A stretch of DNA of 64,000 bases, taken from contig OZ245822.1 in assembly GCA_965228545.1 (NCBI GenBank), positions 434,001 through 498,000 on the forward strand. The letters run 5' to 3'. This DNA is from HXMU1420-13 sp965228545 (GTDB lineage: Bacteria; Bacteroidota; Rhodothermia; Balneolales; Balneolaceae). Of the stretch, positions 35,901 to 43,989 are shown piece after piece. The translations under genes were made by a program, and so were the position numbers. The notes under the pieces were generated by a model. The model was not told where the DNA came from. It was given only the letters and a program-made list of their open reading frames with translations, and did not search any database. Position 1 is the stretch's first letter, and each line of letters starts with the position of its first letter.

Positions 35901-36282
35901 CCCAATTCTTCCGCTATATAACATCACCGGTGCAATTTTTATTGATGCTGGAACTGCTTGGGGGTACGATATCGATCAATCTTTCCAAAATTTAAATGGC
36001 GATGTTATACAACTAGCTGCAAATCCGGCCGATCTTGACTTTAGAGTAGGCGAAGAAGTAATAAAGTATTACGATTACAACCAAAGCATGTTTGTAGACT
36101 CACCTAACGAGTTTACCCAAGAATTTTCATACATAGATGGAGATATACTAATTGGCTCTGGGTTTGGCTTGCGTACCATTGTATTTGGACTCCCATTGAG
36201 ATGGGATATGGCATGGCCCTACGGGAGAGATGGATTTAGAAAAGATCCGATTCACTACTTTTCTATAGGAATAGATTTCTAA
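32959..36282 (+). CDS. Outer-membrane protein: MA-type peptidase domain, TolB-like propeller, C-terminal beta-barrel
   Basis: A 1107-residue exported protein with a signal peptide ending 'FTALQAQ'. Residues about 40-280 resemble peptidase MA-like domains with zinc motif 'HHELVHAVF' (His143, Glu144, His147) and 'FEEGLAEYTA'. Residues about 290-610 are a WD40-like beta-propeller with TolB-type repeats ('PDGQRIALST', 'WSPNGEKIAFDG', 'DNDSQHIYFTSAR'). From about 690 to the end is an Omp85/surface-antigen-like barrel, closing in the outer-membrane signature ending in Phe ('YFSIGIDF'). This fused layout occurs in Bacteroidota; the physiological substrate is unknown. Confidence 0.85.
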   Translation: MMTRFRSIAVLAVLMLGSSFTALQAQYASFGKNRVQYEDFDWRFIQSKHFDIYYYGEKNYELAEFAAQSLESAYLQLQSDFDHEIVDRIPLIIYDSHNDFSQTNVVALPTSAEGIGGVTDKFKNRMTVPFDGSYDDFRRTLHHELVHAVFNDMFYGGSVQSIISNNIQLVFPLWFEEGLAEYTALGWDTNTDMFIRDAVINGYLPPIPRLSGYYAYRGGQSVWNFIVEEYGREKIAEILNRIKTSRSIEYGFVQSLGLSIQELSERWEEALKKRYFPEVAERQSAKSIATLMTKRGDYGTYNTSPAITPQGDKIAFITNKRGYFDVIVINALNGQKLKTLVRGEDDPDFEELNILNPNLTWSPDGQRIALSTKSKGVDELAIIDYRTRKTEKIRIPDLDAIGSVNWSPNGEKIAFDGNIGPYQDIFVYELRTGTLTNITGDFFTDAEPYWDNDSQHIYFTSARSNQVDLHTFTTDYRLLKDYSIYQMDVYRVKVGEKTAQRITNTPGWTEKQPQITRTGRLIYNSDKNGIQNIYEHNLETGEALPLTDLQAGISQHSISGDGSRIAFSSINEGYLDIFLLKTPFARKKETQLSDNYWAKRRAQEPQSVRVPATLFAQEMYAQGVVSGAERAQIEKKAEEETNPNQTTDTGEIDFRNYRFSEEIFEDTTLVLEDQFLFEPDDNVTEDGRYLPRPYRLTFSTDVAYSPSITASTYGTYAFTQFIISDLLGDHQLSLGTNFQTDLRNSDYSVQYGYLKNRTNFFASYFHTSRQYQTLLGELLRFRTMGLGVGLQYPIDKFRRIDANVTWVSLIRDYDGVTTFFGNAGNVDAQTTRGSFLYPNISYTKDATLPGFITPQGGTRFTFTLSASPGLGIDSPTFASVSGDFRHYFNLGRTSTIALRGSGAVSVGPESQTYFLGGMLGWINYRWSENAIPFERLTDTFFTLPAMPLRGYDYSTLYGNKYTLINAEFRFPLFAAVIPGAIPILPLYNITGAIFIDAGTAWGYDIDQSFQNLNGDVIQLAANPADLDFRVGEEVIKYYDYNQSMFVDSPNEFTQEFSYIDGDILIGSGFGLRTIVFGLPLRWDMAWPYGRDGFRKDPIHYFSIGIDF

Positions 36283-36285
36283 GAA

Positions 36286-37581
36286 TCAATTTGAATAGAA
36301 AATTCGCGTATTCAATAATCGGTGATATTGTTGTTGAGGATCTTGATAATAGACAAAAGCCGCATATTCTTGTGGCTTTTCATTTAAAGTTTCTTGATTT
36401 CGAAGTGGGCTAATCTTACCATCATCGAACACTACATATCGGTAATTATAGATCCCTTGCTTAATTAAAGCAGTAGCCTCTAGAAAGCCCGAATTTGCAT
36501 TGTATTCTAGTTTATACTGATCAGAAACCGTCCATTGGTTAAAATCACCTATTAAGAAAATGTCCGAACTTCTAGAAATAGCACCTTGCGTTTCGTATCT
36601 AAATAGAACGTTTAAATAAGCAGCTTCGGTAGTTTGTAGTGGACGTCCAAAACCAGTTTCTGTAATAGTTCTGGTATCGCTTGAAAAGTTAAAGTAGTCG
36701 GTTTGTAGTATAACTTTCTGAGGGGTTTCTGCACGTTCTATACCAAAAATTTGTCCATTCTGAGTACTCAGGTTTCTTAAATCAAGACTGTAGAATTCTT
36801 GATAACCGGCAAATAATTGATTTCTTGTGATTCTAAAGGTGGTAAAACCTTGCCCGGTAAAAGAAGTTTCTAATGGCGACTTATTTGTACCCCAAAACCG
36901 ATTTTGAACAAGTTTATAAGAAAGATCGAATTGTGGAAACTCAACAAATTGAGGAAAACTGTAGATACCGGATAATTCATGCATGGCTGCTCCAAATGGC
37001 CCTGCATTAAAAATAGTTTCAACATCCGGCTGTAATTCGCCTTCGTTCTCGGTTACAAAAAACGGCAAACTAAAAAGCTCTATCCCCGATTGATAGTCGT
37101 AAACATGCAGTAAGAAATTGCCACTTACATTGAAATTTATTTCCCGATTTGGGAATGCAAAGGAATAACTAAAAAAATTAGGACGCTCACTGTTATTAAG
37201 TTCACCACCCCCAAAATCGGTTTCTGAGGAATTTTCGAATACCCAAATATCTGCTAATCCAGAAGAACTCCAATCTTTGTTATGGTGCGTAATTTTAACT
37301 CTATAGCGTCCACCAACGCTACTTAATTCATCAAAACGAAGCATGATTTGGTCTGCGCTGCCTAATCGAATAATTGGTGGAGAGCCAGGATAGTTTTTTC
37401 TAAACAATTGCACTCCTTTTATGCTGCCCGGTAATGGAGTTTGGGCGGCAACCAATAACTCGGAAGTAGATACTGGGTTTGGTTTAGAAGAAGTTTCTAA
37501 GCCAGAGTAAGTTCCACTACATGCACTAATAAAAAAGGTTAACGAGAGTAAGAGAGATTTATAATTGAAAGGTGCCTTCAT
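36286..37581 (-). CDS. Type IX secretion system plug protein (DUF5103)
   Basis: A 431-residue lipoprotein-like protein (signal with Cys21, 'LTFFISACS'). It shows the DUF5103 features: N-terminal beta-sandwich ('PIIRLGSADQIMLRFDEL', 'YRVKITHHNKDW'), 'NFFSYSFAFPN', and the C-terminal 'FLIGDFNQWTVSDQYKLEYNANSGFLEATALIKQGIYNYRYV' which resembles a carbohydrate-binding-module-48-like fold. DUF5103 proteins plug the SprA translocon of the type IX system in Flavobacterium. The start ATG 37581 lies inside the end of dapF (23-base overlap); the longer reading from 37656 is rejected. No other T9SS gene is in the window. Confidence 0.85.
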   Translation of the reverse strand: MKAPFNYKSLLLSLTFFISACSGTYSGLETSSKPNPVSTSELLVAAQTPLPGSIKGVQLFRKNYPGSPPIIRLGSADQIMLRFDELSSVGGRYRVKITHHNKDWSSSGLADIWVFENSSETDFGGGELNNSERPNFFSYSFAFPNREINFNVSGNFLLHVYDYQSGIELFSLPFFVTENEGELQPDVETIFNAGPFGAAMHELSGIYSFPQFVEFPQFDLSYKLVQNRFWGTNKSPLETSFTGQGFTTFRITRNQLFAGYQEFYSLDLRNLSTQNGQIFGIERAETPQKVILQTDYFNFSSDTRTITETGFGRPLQTTEAAYLNVLFRYETQGAISRSSDIFLIGDFNQWTVSDQYKLEYNANSGFLEATALIKQGIYNYRYVVFDDGKISPLRNQETLNEKPQEYAAFVYYQDPQQQYHRLLNTRIFYSN

Positions 37582-38389
37582 AAACAACGGCTGCAGGTCC
37601 TGTAAGTTCGATATGTTCGTAATGCCCGGTGGTATCGTTTCGTTGGAATTGAACATTTAGTATACCACCTTTCACATTAACCTGAATATTTCTTAATTCA
37701 TTTGCTACTGGTGAACTTAAAAAATCGGTTGCCAGTGCAGAGGCTATTGCACCTGTTCCACAAGCCTGAGTTAATCCTTCAACGCCGCGTTCGTATGTTT
37801 GAAGCTGTATTTGTTTATCCGATCTGATATTCACAAAATTTACATTAGTACCCGGAGGGTTAACCGATGGATGATTTCTAATTTTGCGTCCGGCGGTAGT
37901 AAGTTCATCTTCTTGATCGAGTTTAGAAAGATCGGTATGGCAAACCAAATGCTCGGTTCCCGGATAAATTTGCAGTAGCTTTTGATCGTTGATAGTGACC
38001 CATTCGGGTTTTAGCGTATCAGGAAAACTTATGCTGATGAGTCCATTTTCCTCATTAACTGATGCATGATAAATGGCCTCATGTACGTTAAAAGTAAAGC
38101 GCGTGCCCATACCCAACTGCCATGCTAAACGAGCGAGACAACGAGCTCCATTGCCACACATCCCGGCATCAGAACCATCAGCATTCCGGTAAATCATGGA
38201 ATAGTCGGTATCGGGTAATTCTGGTGCATTAAGGGCTATAAAGCCATCAGCACCTATTCCAAATATTCGATCACAGAGTTGTGGGGTGTGCTCTATAATT
38301 TCTTCGAGCGATAGTTTGCCACTACGGTTGTCAACCACAACGAAGTCGTTACCGGTACCTTGCATTTTATAAAAATGGAGTTCAATCAT
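37559..38389 (-). CDS. dapF: Diaminopimelate epimerase
   Basis: Interconverts LL- and meso-diaminopimelate for lysine and peptidoglycan. 276 residues; both catalytic cysteines are visible, Cys78 in 'GMCGNGARC' and Cys210 in 'ACGTGA', plus 'KMQGTGNDFVVVD' and 'NPPGTNVNFV'. ATG 38389 overlaps the holB stop (ATGA), so it is preferred over 38416. Confidence 0.96.
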   Translation of the reverse strand: MIELHFYKMQGTGNDFVVVDNRSGKLSLEEIIEHTPQLCDRIFGIGADGFIALNAPELPDTDYSMIYRNADGSDAGMCGNGARCLARLAWQLGMGTRFTFNVHEAIYHASVNEENGLISISFPDTLKPEWVTINDQKLLQIYPGTEHLVCHTDLSKLDQEDELTTAGRKIRNHPSVNPPGTNVNFVNIRSDKQIQLQTYERGVEGLTQACGTGAIASALATDFLSSPVANELRNIQVNVKGGILNVQFQRNDTTGHYEHIELTGPAAVVYEGTFQL

Positions 38390-39570
38390 TGAACAAAAGC
38401 GGGTAGATGTTTCCAATTTTCGGTGGTACTTATTTCAGGGTCAAATCCTCTCATCAACGAAGAGAATCGCAAAGAAAGTACAGTAAATATTAATTTTGGA
38501 GATATATTTTGACGCAGCATAGGTCGCGTAGCATCCAGCTCATGTATCATGTCTTCAATGCGTGCATCCTTCAATGCTGCAACAAATTTAGAAATAGATT
38601 CAATTTGATCAACATTAGTAACCAAAGATCGGTTTTTTGTTTCGCGATACACCAATAAATCACGTAAATACATTTCCATCAGATTTGTGAGAGATATTAG
38701 CGACTCAATATTCATGCTGCTTTGCCAATCTTGTGCAATTTTTGACAGTTCTACAGCATCTTGGCTAAAAGAAAATCGTAGGAAATTTACCACGGTTTCA
38801 CGGTCACTCCGAAGGCGATCTACATCATAGAACCGGGTTATTGCATAGTTTCCATTTGATACTCGTGCTAAATAGGAGGCATCTTCTTCATTCAGGCCAT
38901 CAATATCAATTAATCCATGTTCAACATCAGCTGTGGTTAGTATGCCTAAAGGAATATGCTGGCAACGAGATGTGATGGTTGGCAACAAGCTTTCGTAGCT
39001 GGATGTAGTAAGGATGAACATTAAGTTGCTGCTAGGCTCTTCCAGAATTTTTAAAAAGGCGTTGGCGGTTTCTTTTCGCATGGTTTCTACCTGCGTCATG
39101 ATAATAATAACTCGATTTCCTTCATTTGGGCGTAGTCGTGTAACCGGGCGGATATCGTCACGAAAATAATCGACGGGATAGAAAGCTTGAAGATTTTTTG
39201 AGCCTGAATCTTTGTTAAGTGATGGACGTTGCGAGAAACTTATAATTTCGTATGGATCTTTAGCGAGTAATTCTAGGCGTTCGCGCAACTCGGCAATATC
39301 TGCTGATGTAGGCTTTGGAATAAAAACATGAATATCAGGATGATTGAACCACGATGAATATTTCGAAACTTGAGCATGATTAAGAAGAGTTATGTGCGAA
39401 ATATTATTTACAGCCTCTGCTAAGGCCAATGCAAACGCTGTTTTACCGGATCCTCGAGGGCCCGAAAAAAGATACGCATGGCCAATTCTTTTGGATTCTA
39501 AAATCCTAGCTATTTGTTCTTTTGCTCGTTTTTGCCCAACTAAGCGACGATTACCAAATTCAATACTCAT
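38386..39570 (-). CDS. holB: DNA polymerase III delta'-type clamp-loader ATPase
   Basis: AAA+ protein of 394 residues: 'RLVGQKRAKEQIARILES..IGHAYLFSGPRGSGKT' with Walker A at 37-44, Walker B-like 'NRVIIIMTQVETM', sensor and arginine region 'TSRCQ'. The zinc cysteines normally between Walker A and B in tau/gamma are absent, as in many delta' proteins; in their place is an insertion with 'FIPKPTSADIAELRERLELL'. Probably delta' of the clamp loader, though the helical C-terminus is divergent. Start overlaps the ccmB stop by one base (TAATG). Confidence 0.85.
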   Translation of the reverse strand: MSIEFGNRRLVGQKRAKEQIARILESKRIGHAYLFSGPRGSGKTAFALALAEAVNNISHITLLNHAQVSKYSSWFNHPDIHVFIPKPTSADIAELRERLELLAKDPYEIISFSQRPSLNKDSGSKNLQAFYPVDYFRDDIRPVTRLRPNEGNRVIIIMTQVETMRKETANAFLKILEEPSSNLMFILTTSSYESLLPTITSRCQHIPLGILTTADVEHGLIDIDGLNEEDASYLARVSNGNYAITRFYDVDRLRSDRETVVNFLRFSFSQDAVELSKIAQDWQSSMNIESLISLTNLMEMYLRDLLVYRETKNRSLVTNVDQIESISKFVAALKDARIEDMIHELDATRPMLRQNISPKLIFTVLSLRFSSLMRGFDPEISTTENWKHLPAFVQ

Positions 39571-40238
39571 TATTCATCCCAAATAAAATCAAACAATAGA
39601 ACGCCGGCAGTTATTGTTACACCAGCAAAGCCGATTAAGGCAAAAACATCGCCGGTAAATGCATCTAATGAGGCATCTACCAGAGCTGCTTTTGTAACTC
39701 TACTAAGAAGTAAAATTAGTGGTATAAAAAGGGGAATGGAGAGTACAGAAAAAACGGCTCCTTTACGGTCGGCTTGCGAAACGATGGCGGCAGTCATGGT
39801 AGAAACAGAGCTTAGGCCAAGTGTGCCTAATATTAACATTACAAAAAATGCAGGGTAGGATACAATGCTCATATCCATCAAAAACAAATAAATGATGAAG
39901 GTGGCAGAATTGATGAACAGCGAAAACGCGCAATTAAAAAATAGTTTACCTAAATACACAATAGTTCCGGGTGCGTAAATGCGTAATAAATCGTACGTAC
40001 CTTTATCGGTTTCTGCGATAAAGCTTCGACCTAATGCCGAGAGCGCTGCGAATAGTATAATAATCCAAACCAAGCCGCTTTTTGGGGTTGGGTCTAGCAA
40101 TTGTGCACGAAGCGTAAAAAGAATGAGCAACAGCGATGCTACAACAAAAGCGAGTACCATGTTAATGGCAAAGCGCGTACGAAACTCAATTCTTAAATCT
40201 TTTTTAAATACTGCAATAGATGTTTGAATCCAATCCAT
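39570..40238 (-). CDS. ccmB: Heme/cytochrome c maturation ABC permease CcmB
   Basis: Inner membrane permease subunit of the CcmAB heme-chaperone ABC complex. 222 residues with six hydrophobic helices and family motifs: 'FKKDLRIEFRTR' at the N-terminus, 'ILFAALSALGRSFIAE', 'DLLRIYAPG' and 'SIPLFIPLILL'. ATG 40238 is chosen; TTG 40244 adds two residues. First gene of the run ccmB-holB-dapF-plug; ccmA and ccmC are not in the window. Confidence 0.9.
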   Translation of the reverse strand: MDWIQTSIAVFKKDLRIEFRTRFAINMVLAFVVASLLLILFTLRAQLLDPTPKSGLVWIIILFAALSALGRSFIAETDKGTYDLLRIYAPGTIVYLGKLFFNCAFSLFINSATFIIYLFLMDMSIVSYPAFFVMLILGTLGLSSVSTMTAAIVSQADRKGAVFSVLSIPLFIPLILLLSRVTKAALVDASLDAFTGDVFALIGFAGVTITAGVLLFDFIWDE

Positions 40239-40331
40239 AGCCAAGAATACGGAGTTTTAAACCACTTTGCTGAAGGTGAGTAGTTATTTCTTTCGGTTTT
40301 ATGCCGATAATTATTTTTACCCAATCTTGCC

Positions 40332-40997
40332 ATGGCTAAGGCAACTATCGCCAACAACGTTGAGTTTTACGAAAAGTTAACGAAGACTAAAGAAGAGATA
40401 ATGATAGTAAAGGAAATAAAAAAAGAAGAAACTGTCGATTTAGCTTTGATTGATTCCGTTGCAGCAAGCTATATTAAGAATTCTGAAATTTGTACATTGA
40501 AGCCTAATACGTTACCCAACGATTTTATGAATTTACACACCCTTCTTGACGAACAAACAGTATTGCCGAATCTAAAGGCACAAACGAAGACGCAGGTAAT
40601 TAATGATCTCATCGATACATTAAAGGGCACATTGGATAACGAAGTGGTAGAATCTATCAGAGAGTCGGTGTTTGAGCGTGAACGAATTATGTCGACCGGA
40701 GTTGGGAAAGGGCTAGCTATTCCACATTGTAAAACCCGTGCTGTTGATAAAAATTATGCAGCCTTTGCGCGACTATCGGAACCGCTCGATTTCAACTCGA
40801 TTGATAATGAACCAGTTCAAATAATTTTTCTTTTAGTTGGGCCTGATGGAAATCATTCACAACATATTAAACTACTGAGCAGAATTTCACGCTTAATGAA
40901 TAGTGCATCATTTCATGATAAAATTCTCAGTTCAGATTCATCGGATGTTATTATTGAAGCATTTCGCGAAGAAGAAGAAAAATACTTTGTACACTAG
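40332..40997 (+). CDS. PTS IIA (fructose/nitrogen type) domain protein with N-terminal extension
   Basis: A 221-residue cytoplasmic protein. The C-terminal ~145 residues form a PTS EIIA-2/PtsN domain with phospho-accepting His132 in 'GKGLAIPHCKT' and 'IIFLLVGPDGNHSQHIKLLSRISRL'. The first ~65 residues are a charged extension with no recognised domain; an internal ATG at 40401 would remove 23 of them. No EIIB/EIIC or HPr gene is adjacent, so a regulatory rather than sugar-transport role is likely (inference), as for PtsN. The next gene, dacB-like, begins 6 bases later. Confidence 0.85.
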   Translation: MAKATIANNVEFYEKLTKTKEEIMIVKEIKKEETVDLALIDSVAASYIKNSEICTLKPNTLPNDFMNLHTLLDEQTVLPNLKAQTKTQVINDLIDTLKGTLDNEVVESIRESVFERERIMSTGVGKGLAIPHCKTRAVDKNYAAFARLSEPLDFNSIDNEPVQIIFLLVGPDGNHSQHIKLLSRISRLMNSASFHDKILSSDSSDVIIEAFREEEEKYFVH

Positions 40998-41003
40998 TCC
41001 AAT

Positions 41004-42443
41004 ATGATTGCCATCATTCGCAGTGTTTCTTTGTTAATACTTCTCTTAACTGCGAATTCGGCCTTTGCTCAAAATATCGCTACCATTTTAGATAAAGGGG
41101 CCTCAAGTAATGCGTTTTGGTCGGTAAGTGTGCGCAATGCCACCGGTAGTGTGCTCGAAGCACACAATTCAGAGAACTTTATTATTCCGGCATCCAACCA
41201 AAAATTATACACAACAGCAGCAGTTTTAGATGCCCTTGGTAGTGATTATACCTTTACTACCAGAATGTATATAAGTGGTAGCATCCGAGATTCGGTGCTA
41301 ATTGGCGATTTGATTATTGAAGGAAGTGGAGACCCTAGCATTTCCGGAATTTTTTATGAAGAAGACCGCGAGTTTGTGTTTCGTTCATTAGCTAAACAGC
41401 TTCGAGCTGCCGGAATCAATGCAATTCAAGGAGCATTTGTTGCTGATATTTCCCGTTACGATGATCAACCATTTCCGAAAGGATGGGATTGGGATGACCT
41501 GAGTTTTTACTATGGGGTTGAAATCAATCCGCTTTCATTTAATAACAACGCGGTAGATTTAACGGTGTATGCCGATGGAGCGATTGGCGAGCAACCTGTA
41601 ATTGAATGGTGGCCCTACAACACAGATTATGTACGTTTTTTTAATCGACAACATATCGTAGATAGACATCGAGCGTACGACGAAGACTATCTAAAGTATT
41701 TAGGTAAAAATGAGTATCACCTAGGCAGTTACTTACCACAAGGTTACATAGAAGAAGAGGCTTTTGCTGTATCCGAGGCACATAATTATTTCACACATAC
41801 CTTTGATGCGTATCTAAAACGACAGGGTTTTACTACTAGTTCACAGTTTAAAACAATTACTATTGAAGATGCTCCAATTAAATCAAACTGGTTAAAGGTA
41901 GCTTCACATACTTCAGTTGATGTTGCAGAAATGGTGATCTGGACAAATAAAGAGAGCGATAATTTTTTCACGGAAATGTTGTTAAAAGAACTCTCTGTTA
42001 CGAAATATGGTGCCCCGGGTAGTTTTAATAAAGGCATTAAACAAGTAAAAATTTTTCTCGATAAATTGGGAATCGATACTACTTCGGTTGAGATGAAAGA
42101 CGGATCTGGAATGGCAAGTGGCAATCTGACGAAAACGGCTGTTCTTTCTGATCTTCTGGTAAAGATGCAAACACATCCCGAGGTTGATACTTTTATAAAA
42201 AGCCTGTCGATTGCAGGTATAGACGGAACCATTGCCCATCGAATGAAAGGCACACCTTTGTATAACAATTTTAAAGGTAAATCAGGGTATGTAGCTGGGG
42301 TAAGAACACTAAGCGGATACCTTAAAACTGCTGCGGGAAACACAATCGTTGTAAGTTTGGCGGCAAATAATTTCATTGGAAAAGTTCGACCAATCGATGC
42401 CGTCCAAGAAGAACTCCTACTTTACCTTTACAACAAGTATTAA
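41004..42443 (+). CDS. dacB: D-alanyl-D-alanine carboxypeptidase/endopeptidase (PBP4, S13 family)
   Basis: Periplasmic penicillin-binding protein, 479 residues, signal peptide ending 'ANSAFAQ'. The three active-site motifs are readable: SxxK at Ser64-Lys67 ('PASNQK'), SxN at Ser318-Asn320 ('ESDNF'), and KSG at 426-428 ('GKSGYV', in place of KTG). The ~150-residue insertion between motifs 1 and 2 is typical of class C PBPs. It trims or cuts peptidoglycan cross-links. Confidence 0.93.
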   Translation: MIAIIRSVSLLILLLTANSAFAQNIATILDKGASSNAFWSVSVRNATGSVLEAHNSENFIIPASNQKLYTTAAVLDALGSDYTFTTRMYISGSIRDSVLIGDLIIEGSGDPSISGIFYEEDREFVFRSLAKQLRAAGINAIQGAFVADISRYDDQPFPKGWDWDDLSFYYGVEINPLSFNNNAVDLTVYADGAIGEQPVIEWWPYNTDYVRFFNRQHIVDRHRAYDEDYLKYLGKNEYHLGSYLPQGYIEEEAFAVSEAHNYFTHTFDAYLKRQGFTTSSQFKTITIEDAPIKSNWLKVASHTSVDVAEMVIWTNKESDNFFTEMLLKELSVTKYGAPGSFNKGIKQVKIFLDKLGIDTTSVEMKDGSGMASGNLTKTAVLSDLLVKMQTHPEVDTFIKSLSIAGIDGTIAHRMKGTPLYNNFKGKSGYVAGVRTLSGYLKTAAGNTIVVSLAANNFIGKVRPIDAVQEELLLYLYNKY

Positions 42444-42486
42444 GTGCTACGAGTACATTTAAATATTCCATCTAAAATAAGGTGCA

Positions 42487-42519
42487 ACCCAGATGTTTCA
42501 TATATAATGGAACACGGGT
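42487..42519 (+). promoter_or_regulatory. Stem-loop in the leader region of the NtrC-type regulator
   Basis: ACCC (42487-42490) pairs with GGGT (42516-42519), and TGTTTCAT (42494-42501) with ATGGAACA (42507-42514, one G-U), around a 5-base loop; an AGA/C internal loop lies between the stems. No T-tract, so not a canonical terminator. It stands 98 bases before the regulator's start. I found no sigma-54 box in the 173-base gap. Confidence 0.35.
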
Positions 42520-42616
42520 ATGTTCATCGAGTTATTGAGGTTGTTTAGAATTGTATAGCTTTATTTCAAGCTTTAATTCACATTTTATTTCCAATGCAAT
42601 CTGAGTAGTTTTAAGC

Positions 42617-43987
42617 ATGGCAAACAAAGCACACATTCTGGTAACCGACGATGAGCGGGCAATACGATCTACGCTTAAAGAGATTTTAGAATTCGAAGGC
42701 TATACCGTTTCAACGGCAGAAAGTGGGGCAGAAGCGCTGAAAATCGTCGCTAAAGAAACTATCCATCTTATGTTTCTGGATATAAAGATGAAAGGTATGG
42801 ATGGCCTTGAAACACTAAAAAAGCTTAGAGAGAGCGGGAGTGAAATCCCTGTTGTTATGATTTCTGGTCATGGTACCATCGAAATTGCGGTGGAGGCAAC
42901 GAAATACGGAGCATTCGATTTTTTGGAAAAACCACCAGATTTAAATCGATTACTCTTAGCAACTAGAAACGCTCTTTCTCAGGAATCGCTGAGCAGAAAG
43001 ATCACCAAGATGAAAGAGCAATTGCCAAAACTACCACCCATTTTAGGTGAAAGTGCAGCGATTAATCGAATAAAAAACCTAATCGAAAAAGTAGCGCCAA
43101 CCAAATCTAGGGTTTTGATAACCGGGGCAAATGGTACAGGAAAAGAATTGGTGGCACGTTGGATTCATGAATTAAGTCCAAGAGAAGGTGAAAATTTTAT
43201 CGATGTAAATTGTGCAGCCATTCCACCTGATTTGATCGAAAGTGAGCTTTTTGGGCATGAAAAAGGGGCATTTACCGGCGCTCATCAAAAAAGAAAAGGA
43301 AAGTTTGAATTAGCTGATGGTGGAACCTTATTTCTGGATGAAATCGGTGATATGCCGTTGGAAGCTCAGGCGAAATTATTACGGGCCTTGCAAGAGCAAC
43401 AAATCACCAGAGTAGGGGGCTCTAATGTAATTAATGTAGATGTGCGTGTTATTGCAGCAACTAATAAGAATCTGGAAGAAGAAATTGCAAATGGGAATTT
43501 TCGGGAAGATCTTTATCATCGAATTGGGGTGATTCCTATTCAAATTCCACCTCTGGATGAACGTAAACAGGATATTCCATCGCTTGCCAAAGCCTGGCTA
43601 ACCAAACTACAGAACGATGACATCAGCTTTTCAAATATCTCACTGTCTGGTGGAGCTTTGAATGCATTGCAAGATCGAAGCTGGAGCGGGAATGTTCGAG
43701 AGCTGCAAAACTCAATTGAACGCCTCGCAATTCTATCGAACGATGGTGAGATTACCGAAGAGTTAGTAAGTGCAATACTTGAACCATCGTCAATTAAAAA
43801 AACTGATTTAAATGAATTAGCAACTGCAGAAAATGATTTTCAACTATTTAAAGAATCGGCAGAACGCTTATTTTTGGAACAACAACTTGAAAAACATGAC
43901 TGGAACATATCTCAAACGGCAGAGACCATCGGTTTGCAACGAAGTCATGTATATAACAAAATGAAAAAGTATAACATCGAGCGATAA
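42617..43987 (+). CDS. Sigma-54-dependent response regulator (NtrC family)
   Basis: A 456-residue transcription activator. Receiver domain (1-120) with phospho-acceptor Asp55 ('LMFLDIKMKGMDG'); AAA+ domain (about 140-380) with Walker A 'GANGTGKE' at 170-177, sigma-54 contact loop 'GAFTGA' at 217-222 and 'DGGTLFLDEIGDMPL'; C-terminal Fis-type helix-turn-helix ('NISQTAETIGLQRSHVYNKMKKY'). No cognate histidine kinase is next to it, so it is an orphan here; folD follows after 2 bases. It needs RpoN for its action. Target genes are unknown. Confidence 0.95.
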   Translation: MANKAHILVTDDERAIRSTLKEILEFEGYTVSTAESGAEALKIVAKETIHLMFLDIKMKGMDGLETLKKLRESGSEIPVVMISGHGTIEIAVEATKYGAFDFLEKPPDLNRLLLATRNALSQESLSRKITKMKEQLPKLPPILGESAAINRIKNLIEKVAPTKSRVLITGANGTGKELVARWIHELSPREGENFIDVNCAAIPPDLIESELFGHEKGAFTGAHQKRKGKFELADGGTLFLDEIGDMPLEAQAKLLRALQEQQITRVGGSNVINVDVRVIAATNKNLEEEIANGNFREDLYHRIGVIPIQIPPLDERKQDIPSLAKAWLTKLQNDDISFSNISLSGGALNALQDRSWSGNVRELQNSIERLAILSNDGEITEELVSAILEPSSIKKTDLNELATAENDFQLFKESAERLFLEQQLEKHDWNISQTAETIGLQRSHVYNKMKKYNIER

Positions 43988-43989
43988 CT

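Noticed and set aside
41786..42376. A 196-codon minus-strand frame inside the PBP4 gene
   Set aside because: Fully antisense to conserved S13 motifs; composition is that of a shadow frame.
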